From assembly GCA_947629335.1 (NCBI GenBank), contig CANRDI010000001.1, positions 1 through 64,000 on the forward strand: a stretch of 64,000 nucleotides of DNA, read 5' to 3'. Source of the stretch: an uncultured Clostridia bacterium. GTDB taxonomy: Bacteria > Bacillota > Clostridia > Oscillospirales > Ruminococcaceae. The notes below the pieces were generated by a model. It saw only the letters and a program-made list of their open reading frames with translations, was not told the origin of the DNA and did not search any database. The first letter of the stretch is position 1. Each line of letters begins with the position of its first letter. A program made the translations under genes and the position numbers. Below are positions 9,567-19,473 of this stretch, one piece after another.

Positions 9567-10160
9567 ATGAGCAGGTATGAGGAATTTGACGATTATGAAA
9601 AGCTGATAAAGGATAAGCTGTCAAAAAAACGCTTTGTTCACAGCATAAACGTCGCGGAGGAATGTTATGCTCTTGCAAAGCACTATGGAGCTGACGAAAA
9701 ACGCAGCTATCTTGCGGGGCTTTTACACGATATAATGAAAGAAGAAGAACCCGAAAAACAGCTTAAATATACAGCGGAGAGCGGACTTTCTCCCGATCCT
9801 GCGGAAATTGCCGCGAAACAGCTCCGCCACGGTATCGCAGGGGCGTATTATGTCCGTGAAAAGCTCGGAATAGACGACGAAGAGATAATAAGCGCCATAC
9901 GCTATCATACTGTTGGCTGCGCGAGAATGACGCTTATAGAAAAAATCGTGTACTTGGGAGATATGATTTCCGCAGAGCGCGATTATAAGGGAATTGAAAA
10001 AATGCGCGAATATTGCTATAAGGATATAGACCTTGCGATGTCGGTGGCGCTTATCTATCAGATACAGAGCGTGTGCGGGAAATGCGGTCATATACCCGTT
10101 TCGACATACGAGGCGTATAACTATTATCTGAAATTCAATAAAGAAAGGGAAACTCTATGA
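9567..10160 (+). CDS. yqeK: YqeK-type HD hydrolase (predicted Ap4A hydrolase)
   Basis: HSINVAEE...LAGLLHDIMKE...RHGIAGAYYVREKLG; located between nadD and rsfS. Confidence 0.92.
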   Translation: MSRYEEFDDYEKLIKDKLSKKRFVHSINVAEECYALAKHYGADEKRSYLAGLLHDIMKEEEPEKQLKYTAESGLSPDPAEIAAKQLRHGIAGAYYVREKLGIDDEEIISAIRYHTVGCARMTLIEKIVYLGDMISAERDYKGIEKMREYCYKDIDLAMSVALIYQIQSVCGKCGHIPVSTYEAYNYYLKFNKERETL

Positions 10161-10507
10161 CAGATATACAAGAACTCGAAATAATCGTAAAAGCGCTTTC
10201 CGAAAAGAAAGCCGAAAAGCTGACGGCATTAAAGGTCGAGGACATAACGAGCCTCGCAAATTATTTTGTTATCGCGGGAGCGTCAAGCACTACACAGGCA
10301 AAAGCTCTCGCGGATTATGTCGAATTTAAGCTCGGCGAAAAGGATATAAAGCCGAAAAATATCGAAGGAACAGGCGCGGCGGGCTGGATAGTATTAGATT
10401 ATATAGACGTTGTGGTCCATATTTTCACCGAAGAACAGCGCGATTTTTACCGTCTTGAAAACCTTTGGGCGGACGGGAAGATCGTGGATATTTCCGCGTG
10501 GGAATAA
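10157..10507 (+). CDS. rsfS: Ribosome silencing factor RsfS
   Basis: DITSLANYFVIAGASSTTQAKALAD...GWIVLDYIDVVVHIFTEEQRDFYRLENLWADG. Confidence 0.95.
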   Translation: MTDIQELEIIVKALSEKKAEKLTALKVEDITSLANYFVIAGASSTTQAKALADYVEFKLGEKDIKPKNIEGTGAAGWIVLDYIDVVVHIFTEEQRDFYRLENLWADGKIVDISAWE

Positions 10508-10510
10508 TAG

Positions 10511-10696
10511 AACAGGCTGTCGATAAAGCCTCGTCTGCGTTGTAGCGTTTTCCGCCAAAGGCGGATAATGCGGCGTTTTAATGCAGCAGCCATAAAGGAT
10601 AGTTGCATTGTCGTTTCGGCGTTTTTCGAGAAGCGCATAATGCGTGCATACAGGAGTTTTCTCAACAGCCTGAGTTTTGATTTTTATACAGAATGA
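10511..10696. repeat. Dispersed intergenic repeat, copy 1 (ends contain inverted 'caggctg')
   Basis: aacaggctgtcgataaagcctcgtctgc...cagcctgagttttgatttttatacag; related to 22118..22228. Confidence 0.65.
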
Positions 10697-10781
10697 TAGA
10701 ATTTATCCGCTAAAAAATTGCGGTTGAATTTGGATAAAGTTGCCAAAAACAAAAAAACTTGAAAATTTTGTGAAAATTCTA

Positions 10782-10810
10782 TTGACAAACATTATCGGAT
10801 AGTGTATAAT
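10782..10810 (+). promoter_or_regulatory. Sigma-A-type promoter for rpsU (TTGACA-17-TATAAT)
   Basis: TTGACA aacattatcggatagtg TATAAT. Confidence 0.85.
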
Positions 10811-10874
10811 AATGTATATACTGTTTGATGAGAGTATAAGCCTGTGCCGTTTGGCAAGGGGAGGGAAATTATAG

Positions 10875-11048
10875 ATGGCAGAAATTCGTCTTGGCAAAAA
10901 TGAGTCGCTCGAAACCGCGCTCAAGCGTTTCAAGCGTTCATGCGCAAGGGACGGCGTTCTTGCTGAAGTTCGTAAAAGAGAGCATTACGAAAAGCCTTCG
11001 GTAAAACGTAAAAAGAAGTCCGAAGCTGCTCGTAAGCGCAAGTTCTGA
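10875..11048 (+). CDS. rpsU: 30S ribosomal protein S21 (57 aa, not in the supplied ORF track)
   Basis: Translated directly: [60 protein letters not shown] gaggg upstream. Confidence 0.95.
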   Translation: MAEIRLGKNESLETALKRFKRSCARDGVLAEVRKREHYEKPSVKRKKKSEAARKRKF

Positions 11049-11132
11049 TCTCTGATATCGGAACTGAGCGGAAAACTAAGAAAACGGTTAAAGCGGGCAT
11101 TTTGTCCGCTTTAATTGGATTTTGGAGGAAAA

Positions 11133-11552
11133 ATGAAAACGTACCGTGTGGGGAATTGGGGCGTCGATGTTCCCGAAGATTGGGTACACGAAAAGGACGA
11201 AAAAGGCGATGATAAGTTTTATCCGCCGAATGATACAACTACACTGTACGCGCTTGATTTCACTGCTGATAGAAAAGGTGTTCCCGCGCCCGCAAAGATA
11301 CATGAGGATTTTTTTGCAAAGAATTTGGTAAGATTTGACACCGGGGAGATACCGCTCGAAGTTGGAGAGGGCTTTGGCGTGAGGGCGTTTTATTACGCGG
11401 GTAAAAAGGGCGTTTATTGCATCTCGGCGGGGGTGTTTACCGCGGGAAATCTGCTTGTGCTTAACATTTCCTCAGAAAATGAGGATACGGTCTACAGGGT
11501 CGCGGAACAGTTTTCCGCTGTGAAATTTTACGGAGAAAACAATGCTGTTTAA
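11133..11552 (+). CDS. Hypothetical protein
   Basis: ORF with RBS tttggagg; no family recognised with confidence. Confidence 0.6.
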   Translation: MKTYRVGNWGVDVPEDWVHEKDEKGDDKFYPPNDTTTLYALDFTADRKGVPAPAKIHEDFFAKNLVRFDTGEIPLEVGEGFGVRAFYYAGKKGVYCISAGVFTAGNLLVLNISSENEDTVYRVAEQFSAVKFYGENNAV

Positions 11553-12042
11553 ACCTACGTTCTGGCTGAAAAGCGTGCTTGCGATAGATGAAGAGTTTTT
11601 GAAAAAAAACGGCGTGAAAGCGCTTGTCCTCGATATGGACAACACCCTCTCAATGCATGGCGACCCTAAAGCCGAGGCAGGCGTCGAGGATTGGCTTGAC
11701 AAAATGAGAAAACTCGGCATAAAAATGCGCGTTGTTTCAAACAACACCATAAAGCGCGTAAAGCCGCTTGCAAATGCGCTTGGGCTTGATTTCACCGCAA
11801 ACGGAGCAAAGCCGCTTACGTTCGGAGTAAACCGAGCTGTAAAGGCAATGGGCGCAAAAAAAGCGGAAACGCTCGTGATAGGCGACCAGATATTTACCGA
11901 TATTTTGGCGGGGAATTTTGCGGGAATACGAACGGTTTTGGTAGAGCCGTTCCACCTTGAAAACAAGTGGACATTCAAATTTAAACGAAAGATAGAAAGC
12001 CTTGTGTTTAAGAGGGATTATTCAGATTTGGAGTTGAAATAG
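11542..12042 (+). CDS. yqeG: YqeG-family HAD IIIA-type phosphatase
   Basis: LVLDMDNTLSMHGDPKAEAGVEDWL...VIGDQIFTDILAGN. Confidence 0.9.
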   Translation: MLFKPTFWLKSVLAIDEEFLKKNGVKALVLDMDNTLSMHGDPKAEAGVEDWLDKMRKLGIKMRVVSNNTIKRVKPLANALGLDFTANGAKPLTFGVNRAVKAMGAKKAETLVIGDQIFTDILAGNFAGIRTVLVEPFHLENKWTFKFKRKIESLVFKRDYSDLELK

Positions 12043-12888
12043 ATGATAACATTCGGACCGGGAGGAAACTCGATAAGTTTCGGAAAACGCAAATTTCCCG
12101 AAGATTTGCCCGATTATCTCGGCGGTATGGGCCTTAACGGCTATGAGATTGAGTGCGGCAGAGGCGTGAGGATTGCCGAAAGCGTTTTGGAAAAACTTCC
12201 GAAAACAGCAAAGGAAAACGGAATATATCTTTCGCTCCATGCGCCGTATTTCATCTCGCTTTCGGGAGTTGTCGAGGAAACGCGCCTAAAAAGTGTGGAG
12301 TATATTTTACAGTCCGCGAGGGCAGCAAAAGCTGTCGGGGCGGAAAAAATAGTCGTCCACAGCGGGTCTTGCTCTAAAATGACCCGTGAAGAAGCGACCG
12401 AGCTTGCAAAAGACACGCTTCGGAGAGCGCAGGCGGCTCTTGATGAAGAAAAATTGTCCGATATTATAATTTGCCCCGAAACTATGGGGAAGATAAATCA
12501 GCTCGGAACGCTCGAAGAAGTCCTTAAATTATGCACGGTTGACGAGCGGTTTTTGCCGACGGTCGATTTCGGACACCTGAACGCGCGGACGCTCGGTGGG
12601 ATAAAAACGCGCGGGGATTATGCGAAAATGCTTGACCTTATCGCGGACAAGCTCGGAGCTGAACGCGCGTCAAAAATGCACATTCATTTCAGCAAGATAA
12701 TGTACACAAACGGCGGCGAGAAAGAACATCTTACCTTTGCTGACGAGCAGTACGGACCTGAATATGAGCCGCTTATGGAGGAGATCTTTAAGCGCGGACT
12801 ACAGCCGTCCATAATCTGCGAAAGCGCGGGAACACAGGCGGAAGACGCCTCTGAAATGAAACGGTATTATGAAAGCCTGTGCAAATAG
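12043..12888 (+). CDS. TIM-barrel endonuclease IV-like (AP endonuclease family 2) protein
   Basis: LSLHAPYFISLSG...VVHSGSCSKMTREEA...ICPETMGK...TVDFGHLNAR...HIHFSK. Confidence 0.85.
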   Translation: MITFGPGGNSISFGKRKFPEDLPDYLGGMGLNGYEIECGRGVRIAESVLEKLPKTAKENGIYLSLHAPYFISLSGVVEETRLKSVEYILQSARAAKAVGAEKIVVHSGSCSKMTREEATELAKDTLRRAQAALDEEKLSDIIICPETMGKINQLGTLEEVLKLCTVDERFLPTVDFGHLNARTLGGIKTRGDYAKMLDLIADKLGAERASKMHIHFSKIMYTNGGEKEHLTFADEQYGPEYEPLMEEIFKRGLQPSIICESAGTQAEDASEMKRYYESLCK

Positions 12889-12957
12889 ATAAAGCCGCGC
12901 GGTATCAGCTTTGAAAAAACGCCGATAATTCGGCGATGTGAAAAACGGGGGTATTTT

Positions 12958-13401
12958 ATGAAAATACTTGTAATAAACGGACCAAACCTCAATCTGCTCG
13001 GAGAGCGCGAGCCGAATATCTACGGGAGCGACACGCTTTCGTCAATAAACGAAGAACTGCGCGAAAAAGCGGAGAAAATGGGATATGAAACAGAGTTCTT
13101 TCAGAGCAACAGCGAGGGGGCGCTTATTGACGCGCTGCACAACTCGCGGCTCGACTGCGCGGGAGTTATCTTGAACGCGGGCGCTTATACGCATTACAGC
13201 TATGCGATAAGAGACGCTATAGCGGCGATTAAGATCCCCGTGGTAGAGGTGCATTTAAGCAACGTTAATTCCCGCGATGAATTCAGAAAAACAAGCGTTA
13301 TTGCGCCCGTCTGCGCGGGAAGCATAGCGGGTTTCGGCAAATACAGCTATCATATTGCGCTCGACGCGCTTGATTATCGTTTTTCAGAGGGCAGAAAATG
13401 A
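12958..13401 (+). CDS. aroQ: 3-dehydroquinate dehydratase, type II
   Basis: ILVINGPNLNLLGEREPNIYGSDTL...QSNSEGALIDALH...LNAGAYTHYSYAIRDA. Confidence 0.96.
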   Translation: MKILVINGPNLNLLGEREPNIYGSDTLSSINEELREKAEKMGYETEFFQSNSEGALIDALHNSRLDCAGVILNAGAYTHYSYAIRDAIAAIKIPVVEVHLSNVNSRDEFRKTSVIAPVCAGSIAGFGKYSYHIALDALDYRFSEGRK

Positions 13402-14462
13402 GTGCGGCAAAGGAACTTTCGGAATGGCTCGCGGACGAGCGGACAGCGGCGCTTATAACATCCGACCTGTCGCTCAGGCATTTATGCGGGTTCGGGCTTA
13501 TGCGCGGATTGATACTCGCGGCAAAAGAGGAAAATTTTCTTTTTGTGACCGAGGGCGAGTATGAATTTGCAAAAACTGCGGCAAAAGATTTTACGGTCTG
13601 CGTATACAGCAATATCAAACAGCTTCTTGACCTGCTTATAAAGCTGAACATCAGAAGAGTTCTGATAGAAAGCGACAAAATGACGGTGAGAGAGCTTAAT
13701 TATTATGCAAACGAGCTGCATTGCGCGCAGATGATAACAGACGACCTGCTTTCGCATAAGTTGGCGATGCTGAGGACAGTAAAAAGCGATTCCGAGCTTA
13801 AAGGCATACAAAAAGCCCAGATCGTCTGTGATAAAGCATACGACAAGCTCCTTATGAGCATAAGAAAGGGCATGACCGAGCGCCAGACAGCCGCAATGCT
13901 CCGCGGATTTCTGTACGAATACGGAGCAGACGAGCTTATGCCGAGAATGAGAACGGCTTCGGGAGAAAATTCCGCAAAACATTTTTCAAAACCTACGGAC
14001 AGGAAAATATCCGAAGGCGATTTTCTGCTTATAGATTTTGGCGCGAAGGTCGGAGGATATTGCGCGTCAATGGCGAGAACGGTCATTGTCGGGGAAATAT
14101 CGCCGAAGCGAGAGAATATATATAACGCCGTATTCTGCGCGGTTGAAGACGGATTGAATTCGCTGCGCGAGGGAATAGGCGCAAAGGTCGCACAAAGCGT
14201 GGCAATGGCGACCCTCAATAACTGGGAAATAGATAAATACGCAAAAGCCGATTTCGGACACGGAACGGGACTTGATTTTTCCGAACCGCCTTATCTTGAA
14301 CAGGGTTCACCCTCAATGCTCAAAACAGGTATGACGCTTATCTGCGGGTGCGAGTTGACTGCGCCGAACAGATACGGAGTGAAGATAGCGGATTGTGTGG
14401 CGGTGACTGAAAACGGATATGTTAATTTCACCAAAGCCACAAAAAGCCTTGTACACATCTAA
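13398..14462 (+). CDS. M24 family metallopeptidase (Xaa-Pro dipeptidase/aminopeptidase-like)
   Basis: MRTASGENSAKHFSKPTDRKISEGDFLLIDFGAKVGGYCASMARTV...GHGTGLDFSEPPYL. Confidence 0.88.
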   Translation: MSAAKELSEWLADERTAALITSDLSLRHLCGFGLMRGLILAAKEENFLFVTEGEYEFAKTAAKDFTVCVYSNIKQLLDLLIKLNIRRVLIESDKMTVRELNYYANELHCAQMITDDLLSHKLAMLRTVKSDSELKGIQKAQIVCDKAYDKLLMSIRKGMTERQTAAMLRGFLYEYGADELMPRMRTASGENSAKHFSKPTDRKISEGDFLLIDFGAKVGGYCASMARTVIVGEISPKRENIYNAVFCAVEDGLNSLREGIGAKVAQSVAMATLNNWEIDKYAKADFGHGTGLDFSEPPYLEQGSPSMLKTGMTLICGCELTAPNRYGVKIADCVAVTENGYVNFTKATKSLVHI

Positions 14463-14607
14463 CAGTGTAAAGTGTATAGTGGATAGTGTATAGTTAAATG
14501 TTTTAAGGCAATATGCAGACGAGAAACCTTTAAGTTTAATTACAATCAAATATTATCCGCGAAGCGGATACCATAACTATTTACTATTAACTGTACATTA
14601 TACACTG
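14463..14607. mobile_element. MITE-like element: about 145 bp bounded by imperfect 33-bp terminal inverted repeats
   Basis: cagtgtaaagtgtatagtggatagtgtatagtt ... aactatttactattaactgtacattatacactg (about 26/33 complementary). Confidence 0.55.
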
Positions 14608-14622
14608 ACTTGGAGGGAAAAT

Positions 14623-15000
14623 ATGTGGGAGCAATTTGAATTTAACCCGCCTTATGAAGGTGAAAAAATTACAAAAATAAACGGCGTTAAACTGCCGAAA
14701 AATTATCTCGCGTTTATGAAACAGCATAACGGCGGTGAGGGGGAGACCGCGGGCGGCTCGTGGCTCGTATTGTTTCCGCTCGAAGAATTACAGCAAATGA
14801 ACGACGATTATGAGATACCCGAATATCTCCCCGATCATATCATTATCGGCGACAACGGCGGCGGTGAATTTTTCGGAATAAACAAAAAAGGCGAGTATTT
14901 TATCGTTCCCGAAATTATTGACGAGGAAAATCTTTCGGTACTCGGCAAAGATATAAACGTGCTTCCCGAAGAGATCGACAAGTTTTGGAAGGATATATAA
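14623..15000 (+). CDS. SMI1/KNR4 (SUKH) family protein
   Basis: MWEQFEFNPPYEGEKITKINGVKLPKNYLAFMKQHNGGEG...IIIGDNGGGEFFGINKKGEYFIVP. Confidence 0.85.
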   Translation: MWEQFEFNPPYEGEKITKINGVKLPKNYLAFMKQHNGGEGETAGGSWLVLFPLEELQQMNDDYEIPEYLPDHIIIGDNGGGEFFGINKKGEYFIVPEIIDEENLSVLGKDINVLPEEIDKFWKDI

Positions 15001-15033
15001 AACTGCGGGAAAAAAGAGAGTGTTAAAAACTTA

Positions 15034-15062
15034 TTGACAAAATATTGCTTTTGTGATATAAT
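15034..15062 (+). promoter_or_regulatory. Sigma-A-type promoter for efp (TTGACA-17-TATAAT)
   Basis: TTGACA aaatattgcttttgtga TATAAT. Confidence 0.85.
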
Positions 15063-15128
15063 AAAACATAGAGTTTGCTCGAAAGAGCTTGAAACAGGTT
15101 ATGTTGAATAAAAATTTGGAGGTTCGCT

Positions 15129-15689
15129 ATGATAACAGCGGGAGATTTCAGAAACGGAATGACATTTGAAGAAGACGGAAACGTAATGCAGATTATCGAG
15201 TTCCAGCACGTTAAGCCCGGCAAAGGCGCGGCTTTTGTCAGAACAAAGGTAAAGAACGTAATTACAGGCTCGGTGGTTGAAAAGACGTATAACCCGTCGG
15301 CAAAATTCCCTACGGCTTTTGTGGAGAGAAAGGATATGGAATACACATATTCCGACGGCGAGTTATATCACTTTATGGATCAGGAAACATACGAAGATGT
15401 TCCCGTAAATGCGTCTGACGTCGGCGACAACTTCAAGTTTGTAAAGGAAAATATGATCTGTAAGGTACTTTCCTATAAGGGAAAGGTTTTCGGAGTTGAG
15501 CCGCCGAACTTTGTAGAGCTTGAGGTTACGACGACCGAGCCGGGATTTGCGGGAAATACTGCTACAAACGCTACAAAACCCGCTACGCTTGAAACGGGCG
15601 CAGAGATAAGAGTTCCTCTTTTCATAAACGAGGGCGAAAAGATACGCATTGATACAAGAACAGGCGAATATATGGAGCGCGTTAAGTAA
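15129..15689 (+). CDS. efp: Translation elongation factor P
   Basis: [48 protein letters not shown]-terminal TGEYMERVK. Confidence 0.97.
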   Translation: MITAGDFRNGMTFEEDGNVMQIIEFQHVKPGKGAAFVRTKVKNVITGSVVEKTYNPSAKFPTAFVERKDMEYTYSDGELYHFMDQETYEDVPVNASDVGDNFKFVKENMICKVLSYKGKVFGVEPPNFVELEVTTTEPGFAGNTATNATKPATLETGAEIRVPLFINEGEKIRIDTRTGEYMERVK

Positions 15690-15741
15690 CAGCCTGTGCG
15701 TATGATTATTGGTTTTAGGCTTAATAAACGGGGGTGTTTTT

Positions 15742-16140
15742 ATGACTATCGGAGAAAAGGTTTCTTATATAAAGGGCCTTTGCGAGGGACTGGGAAAAGA
15801 AGATAAGATCGTTTCGGCTATTCTTGACGTCCTTGCGGATATTGCGGAAAATCTCGAAGAGGTCGATGAAGAGCTTGATGATGTTGCGTCTGTAATGACC
15901 GACCTTGAAGAGAGCGTTTGCGATCTCGAAGACGAGATATACGGCGAGGTTGAAAATGACGATTATTATGATGAAGATGAGCTTGACGAAGACATCGGCG
16001 AGATGTACGAAACAGAATGTCCGAACTGCCATAACAAGATAAATTTTGATTATGACCAGGCGGCAAAGGGCGAGCTTGACTGCCCGAACTGCGGCAAAAA
16101 GCTCGTTTTCGATCTTGATGACGAAAGCGAAGAGGTATAA
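15742..16140 (+). CDS. Acidic zinc-ribbon protein (CD1247 N-terminal-domain type)
   Basis: MTIGEKVSYIKGLCEGLG...ETECPNCHNKINFDYDQAAKGELDCPNCGKKLVF; downstream of efp. Confidence 0.8.
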   Translation: MTIGEKVSYIKGLCEGLGKEDKIVSAILDVLADIAENLEEVDEELDDVASVMTDLEESVCDLEDEIYGEVENDDYYDEDELDEDIGEMYETECPNCHNKINFDYDQAAKGELDCPNCGKKLVFDLDDESEEV

Positions 16141-16272
16141 AAACTTGTTGTTCTCGCAAGAGCGTGTCTTCCGGGTTTTGAGAGGTCGGTCTTCCGTTTG
16201 TTTTTGGAAAGCCGTTCTCGCTTTTGAAGCGCGTTTTTGCGGGAACAATTTATTTTAAAGGGGATAGTTCAG

Positions 16273-17328
16273 ATGAGTTATAAAGACAATCTTCTGAAAA
16301 TCGACGCATATGTTGCGGGAGAACAGCCGAACAAAACGGATTTTATAAAGCTCAACGCAAACGAAAATCCATATCCGCCGTCTCCCGAAGTAATTAAGGC
16401 AATAAACGCCTTTAACGGCGAAGAGCTTCGCAAATACCCGTCCGCAAACGCCGTCGGGCTTGTTAAAACAATTGCCGCATATCACGGCTTAAAGCCCGAA
16501 AACGTTTTTGCGGGAAACGGCACGGACGACGTGCTGTCGCTTTGCTTTCGGGCATTTTTTAATTCGGGAAAACCTATACTGTTTCCCGATATAACTTATT
16601 CGTTCAACACCGTCTGGTGCGAGATTTTAAAAATACCGTATGAACAGATAAGGGTTGATGAAAATTTCAACATAAATCCTGCGGATTACCGCAGGGAAAA
16701 CGGCGGAATTGTGATTGCAAACCCAAACGCCCCGACTTCTATCGGCAGGGATAACGATTTTATCCGCACTGTTTTGGACGAGAACAGGGACGTGGTGGTT
16801 ATTGTTGACGAGGCGTATGTCGATTTCGGCGGGATAACGGCTGTGCCGCTTCTGAAAGAATACGAAAACCTCGTTATCACGAGAACGTTCTCCAAAAGCC
16901 GCTCTATGGCGGGTATGAGGCTGGGCTATGCTATGGGGAGCGCCGACGCAATTGCTGCTGTGTACGCCGCCAAAGACAGTATGAACAGCTATCCCGTGGA
17001 CAGCGTTGCACAAGCCGCGGGAATAGCCTCGATAGGCGATGAAAAATATTTCAGGGAAACGCTGAAAAAGGTTATGGATACGCGCGAAAGGCTGACGAGA
17101 GAAATGCGCGAAATGGGATATGATATTCCCGACAGCTCGGCAAACTTTATTTTTGCACAACACAAAACGCTGAAAGCAAAGGATATTTTCGAGTTTCTCA
17201 AATCAAAGGACATTTATGTTCGTTATTTCAACAAGCCGCGAATAGATAACCGTCTGCGTATCACAATAGGAACAAACGAAGAAACCGACAGGCTTTTAAA
17301 AGCTCTGAGAGAGTACATCAAAAATTAA
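16273..17328 (+). CDS. hisC: Histidinol-phosphate aminotransferase
   Basis: LNANENPYPPSPEV...AGNGTDDVL...VDEAYVDFGG...RTFSKSRSMAGMRLGYAM. Confidence 0.93.
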   Translation: MSYKDNLLKIDAYVAGEQPNKTDFIKLNANENPYPPSPEVIKAINAFNGEELRKYPSANAVGLVKTIAAYHGLKPENVFAGNGTDDVLSLCFRAFFNSGKPILFPDITYSFNTVWCEILKIPYEQIRVDENFNINPADYRRENGGIVIANPNAPTSIGRDNDFIRTVLDENRDVVVIVDEAYVDFGGITAVPLLKEYENLVITRTFSKSRSMAGMRLGYAMGSADAIAAVYAAKDSMNSYPVDSVAQAAGIASIGDEKYFRETLKKVMDTRERLTREMREMGYDIPDSSANFIFAQHKTLKAKDIFEFLKSKDIYVRYFNKPRIDNRLRITIGTNEETDRLLKALREYIKN

Positions 17329-17346
17329 ACACGAGAGGTGCATATT

Positions 17347-18612
17347 ATGAAAATAGAAACACAGTGCCTTCATGAAGGCTATTCCCCGAAAAACGGCGAA
17401 CCGCGCGTTATGCCGATAGTACAAAGCACGACCTATGTTTACGATTCGACTGATGATGTTGCGGCAGTTTTTGACGACCCTACAAAGGGACTTATCTATT
17501 CTCGCTTTGCAAACCCGACAACGGATGTTGTTGAAAAGAAAATTGCCGCTTTAGAGGGCGGCGCTGCGGCAATGTGTACGTCGAGCGGTCAGGCGGCGAG
17601 CCTGCTTTCTATTCTCAATATCTGCGAGTCTGGCGACAGCTTTATAGCCTCCGCGTCAATTTACGGCGGCACGATAAATCTGTTTGGCTATACTCTGAAA
17701 AAAATGGGAATAGAGTGCATTTTCGTAGAGCACGACTGCACCGAAGAAGAGCTTAACGCCGCGTTTAAGAACAACACAAAGGCTGTTTTCGGCGAAACGC
17801 TTGCAAATCCCGCGCTTACCGTGCTGGATATTGAAATGTGGGCGAAAGCCGCGCACGCGCACGGCGTTCCGCTTATAATCGACAACACTTTCGCAACTCC
17901 CGTTTTATGCCGCCCGATTGAATGGGGCGCGGATATTGTTGTTCATTCAACGTCAAAATATATGGACGGACACGCGCTTCAGGTCGGCGGAGTTATAGTT
18001 GACAGCGGAAAGTTCGACTGGAAAAACGGAAAGTTTCCGTGTATGACCGAGCCTGACGAGAGCTATCACGGGCTTGTTTACACCGAAAAATATCCCGCCG
18101 CGCCATATATTACAAAAGCAAGAATGCAGCTTATGCGCGATTTCGGCTGTTATCCCGCGGCAAACTCTTCTTTTTTGCTTAATCTGGGATTGGAAACGCT
18201 TGCCGTAAGAATGAAGCAGTACTGCGAAAACGCGCTTAAAGTCGCGGAGTATATAAAGTCCACGGGAAAAGCAGAGTTTGTGACATACCCTGCGCTTGAG
18301 GGAAGCAAGGGTCACGAGCTTGCGAAAAAATATCTCCCCGACGGAACAAGCGGCGTTATCTCGTTTTCAATAAAGGGCGGCAGAAGCACGGCTGTGAAAT
18401 TTATGGACAGCTTAAAGCTTGCGTCAAATGAAGTCCATGTCGCCGATATAAGAACTTGCGTTTTACACCCTGCAAGCGCAACTCACCGCCAGCTTTCCGA
18501 CGAACAGCTTGTCGCTGCGGGAATTGACGGCGGTCTTATCAGACTGTCTGTTGGTCTTGAAAATGTCGAGGATATAATTGCCGATTTAAGCACGGCTTTT
18601 GCGAATATCTGA
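17347..18612 (+). CDS. metY: O-acetylhomoserine sulfhydrylase / Cys-Met metabolism PLP enzyme
   Basis: METQCLHEGYSP-type N-terminus, YSRFANPTTDVVEKKIAALEGG, HSTSKYMDGHA PLP-lysine motif. Confidence 0.88.
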   Translation: MKIETQCLHEGYSPKNGEPRVMPIVQSTTYVYDSTDDVAAVFDDPTKGLIYSRFANPTTDVVEKKIAALEGGAAAMCTSSGQAASLLSILNICESGDSFIASASIYGGTINLFGYTLKKMGIECIFVEHDCTEEELNAAFKNNTKAVFGETLANPALTVLDIEMWAKAAHAHGVPLIIDNTFATPVLCRPIEWGADIVVHSTSKYMDGHALQVGGVIVDSGKFDWKNGKFPCMTEPDESYHGLVYTEKYPAAPYITKARMQLMRDFGCYPAANSSFLLNLGLETLAVRMKQYCENALKVAEYIKSTGKAEFVTYPALEGSKGHELAKKYLPDGTSGVISFSIKGGRSTAVKFMDSLKLASNEVHVADIRTCVLHPASATHRQLSDEQLVAAGIDGGLIRLSVGLENVEDIIADLSTAFANI

Positions 18613-18630
18613 TTTTAAAAGGAAAAATAA

Positions 18631-19416
18631 ATGCAGCAAAAATCACACAGATCAATTATCATCAGAACAATTATCATTGCATTTTCTTCGGTAATGCTCG
18701 TCTGGTCGCTCTGCAACAAAATAACAGAGGGAACTTATGTCGGCATTTTCGGCTTTGGCGGGATAATCGCCGCCTGCGTTTTTCAAAAGCCGCTTTTCAG
18801 GGCAGTAAAATTTTGTTGGAGCAAGATCGCGCTCAGGATAACTATTCTCGCGCTTGGCAGCGTTGTGGCTGTATTGGCGGGAATGTGCATATTTTTCTCG
18901 GTAAATATGCTCTTGCGCGTAAATGTGCCGATAAACGAACCAAAGGCGGTCATAGTGCTTGGGTGTCTGGTAAAGGGCGAAGAGCCCAGCCCGATGCTGA
19001 ATGCGAGAATGAACGCCGCGCTTGATGTCTACGAAAAAGCGCCCGATACGCTTTTGGTCGTCTGCGGCGGGAAAGGAAACGGCGAGAGCATTTCCGAGGC
19101 GGAGGCAATGCGCCGCTATTTTGCCGAACACAACGTCCCCGCCGAGAAAATAATCTGCGAGGACAACTCGACCTCGACCGAGGAAAATATCTTCTATGCT
19201 TCGGAAATTCTTAAAGAAATGGGGATAATCGACAATATCACAATTGTTACAAACGAGTTTCACCAGTACAGAGCATATGTTTTCGCAAAACGTGCGGGAA
19301 TTTCCACAGGCTCGTATTCCGCGCGGACATATTGGCTGAATTTGCCGAATTATTGGCTGAGAGAATGGGCGGGATTGTTTCATCAGCTTGTTTTCAGCAA
19401 TAAAAATACTGTATAA
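18631..19416 (+). CDS. YdcF/SanA-type DUF218 membrane protein
   Basis: AVIVLGCLVKGEEPSPMLNARMNAALDVY...VCGGKGNGESISEAEAMRRYF...CEDNSTSTEENI. Confidence 0.88.
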   Translation: MQQKSHRSIIIRTIIIAFSSVMLVWSLCNKITEGTYVGIFGFGGIIAACVFQKPLFRAVKFCWSKIALRITILALGSVVAVLAGMCIFFSVNMLLRVNVPINEPKAVIVLGCLVKGEEPSPMLNARMNAALDVYEKAPDTLLVVCGGKGNGESISEAEAMRRYFAEHNVPAEKIICEDNSTSTEENIFYASEILKEMGIIDNITIVTNEFHQYRAYVFAKRAGISTGSYSARTYWLNLPNYWLREWAGLFHQLVFSNKNTV

Positions 19417-19473
19417 AGAGATGTATCGGGCTATCGACAGCTTGATAATCGGATAATTGAAAGGGGACTTATT

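Noticed and set aside
17329-17346. SAM or T-box riboswitch upstream of metY
   Set aside because: Only 18 nt separate hisC and metY; no room for an aptamer.
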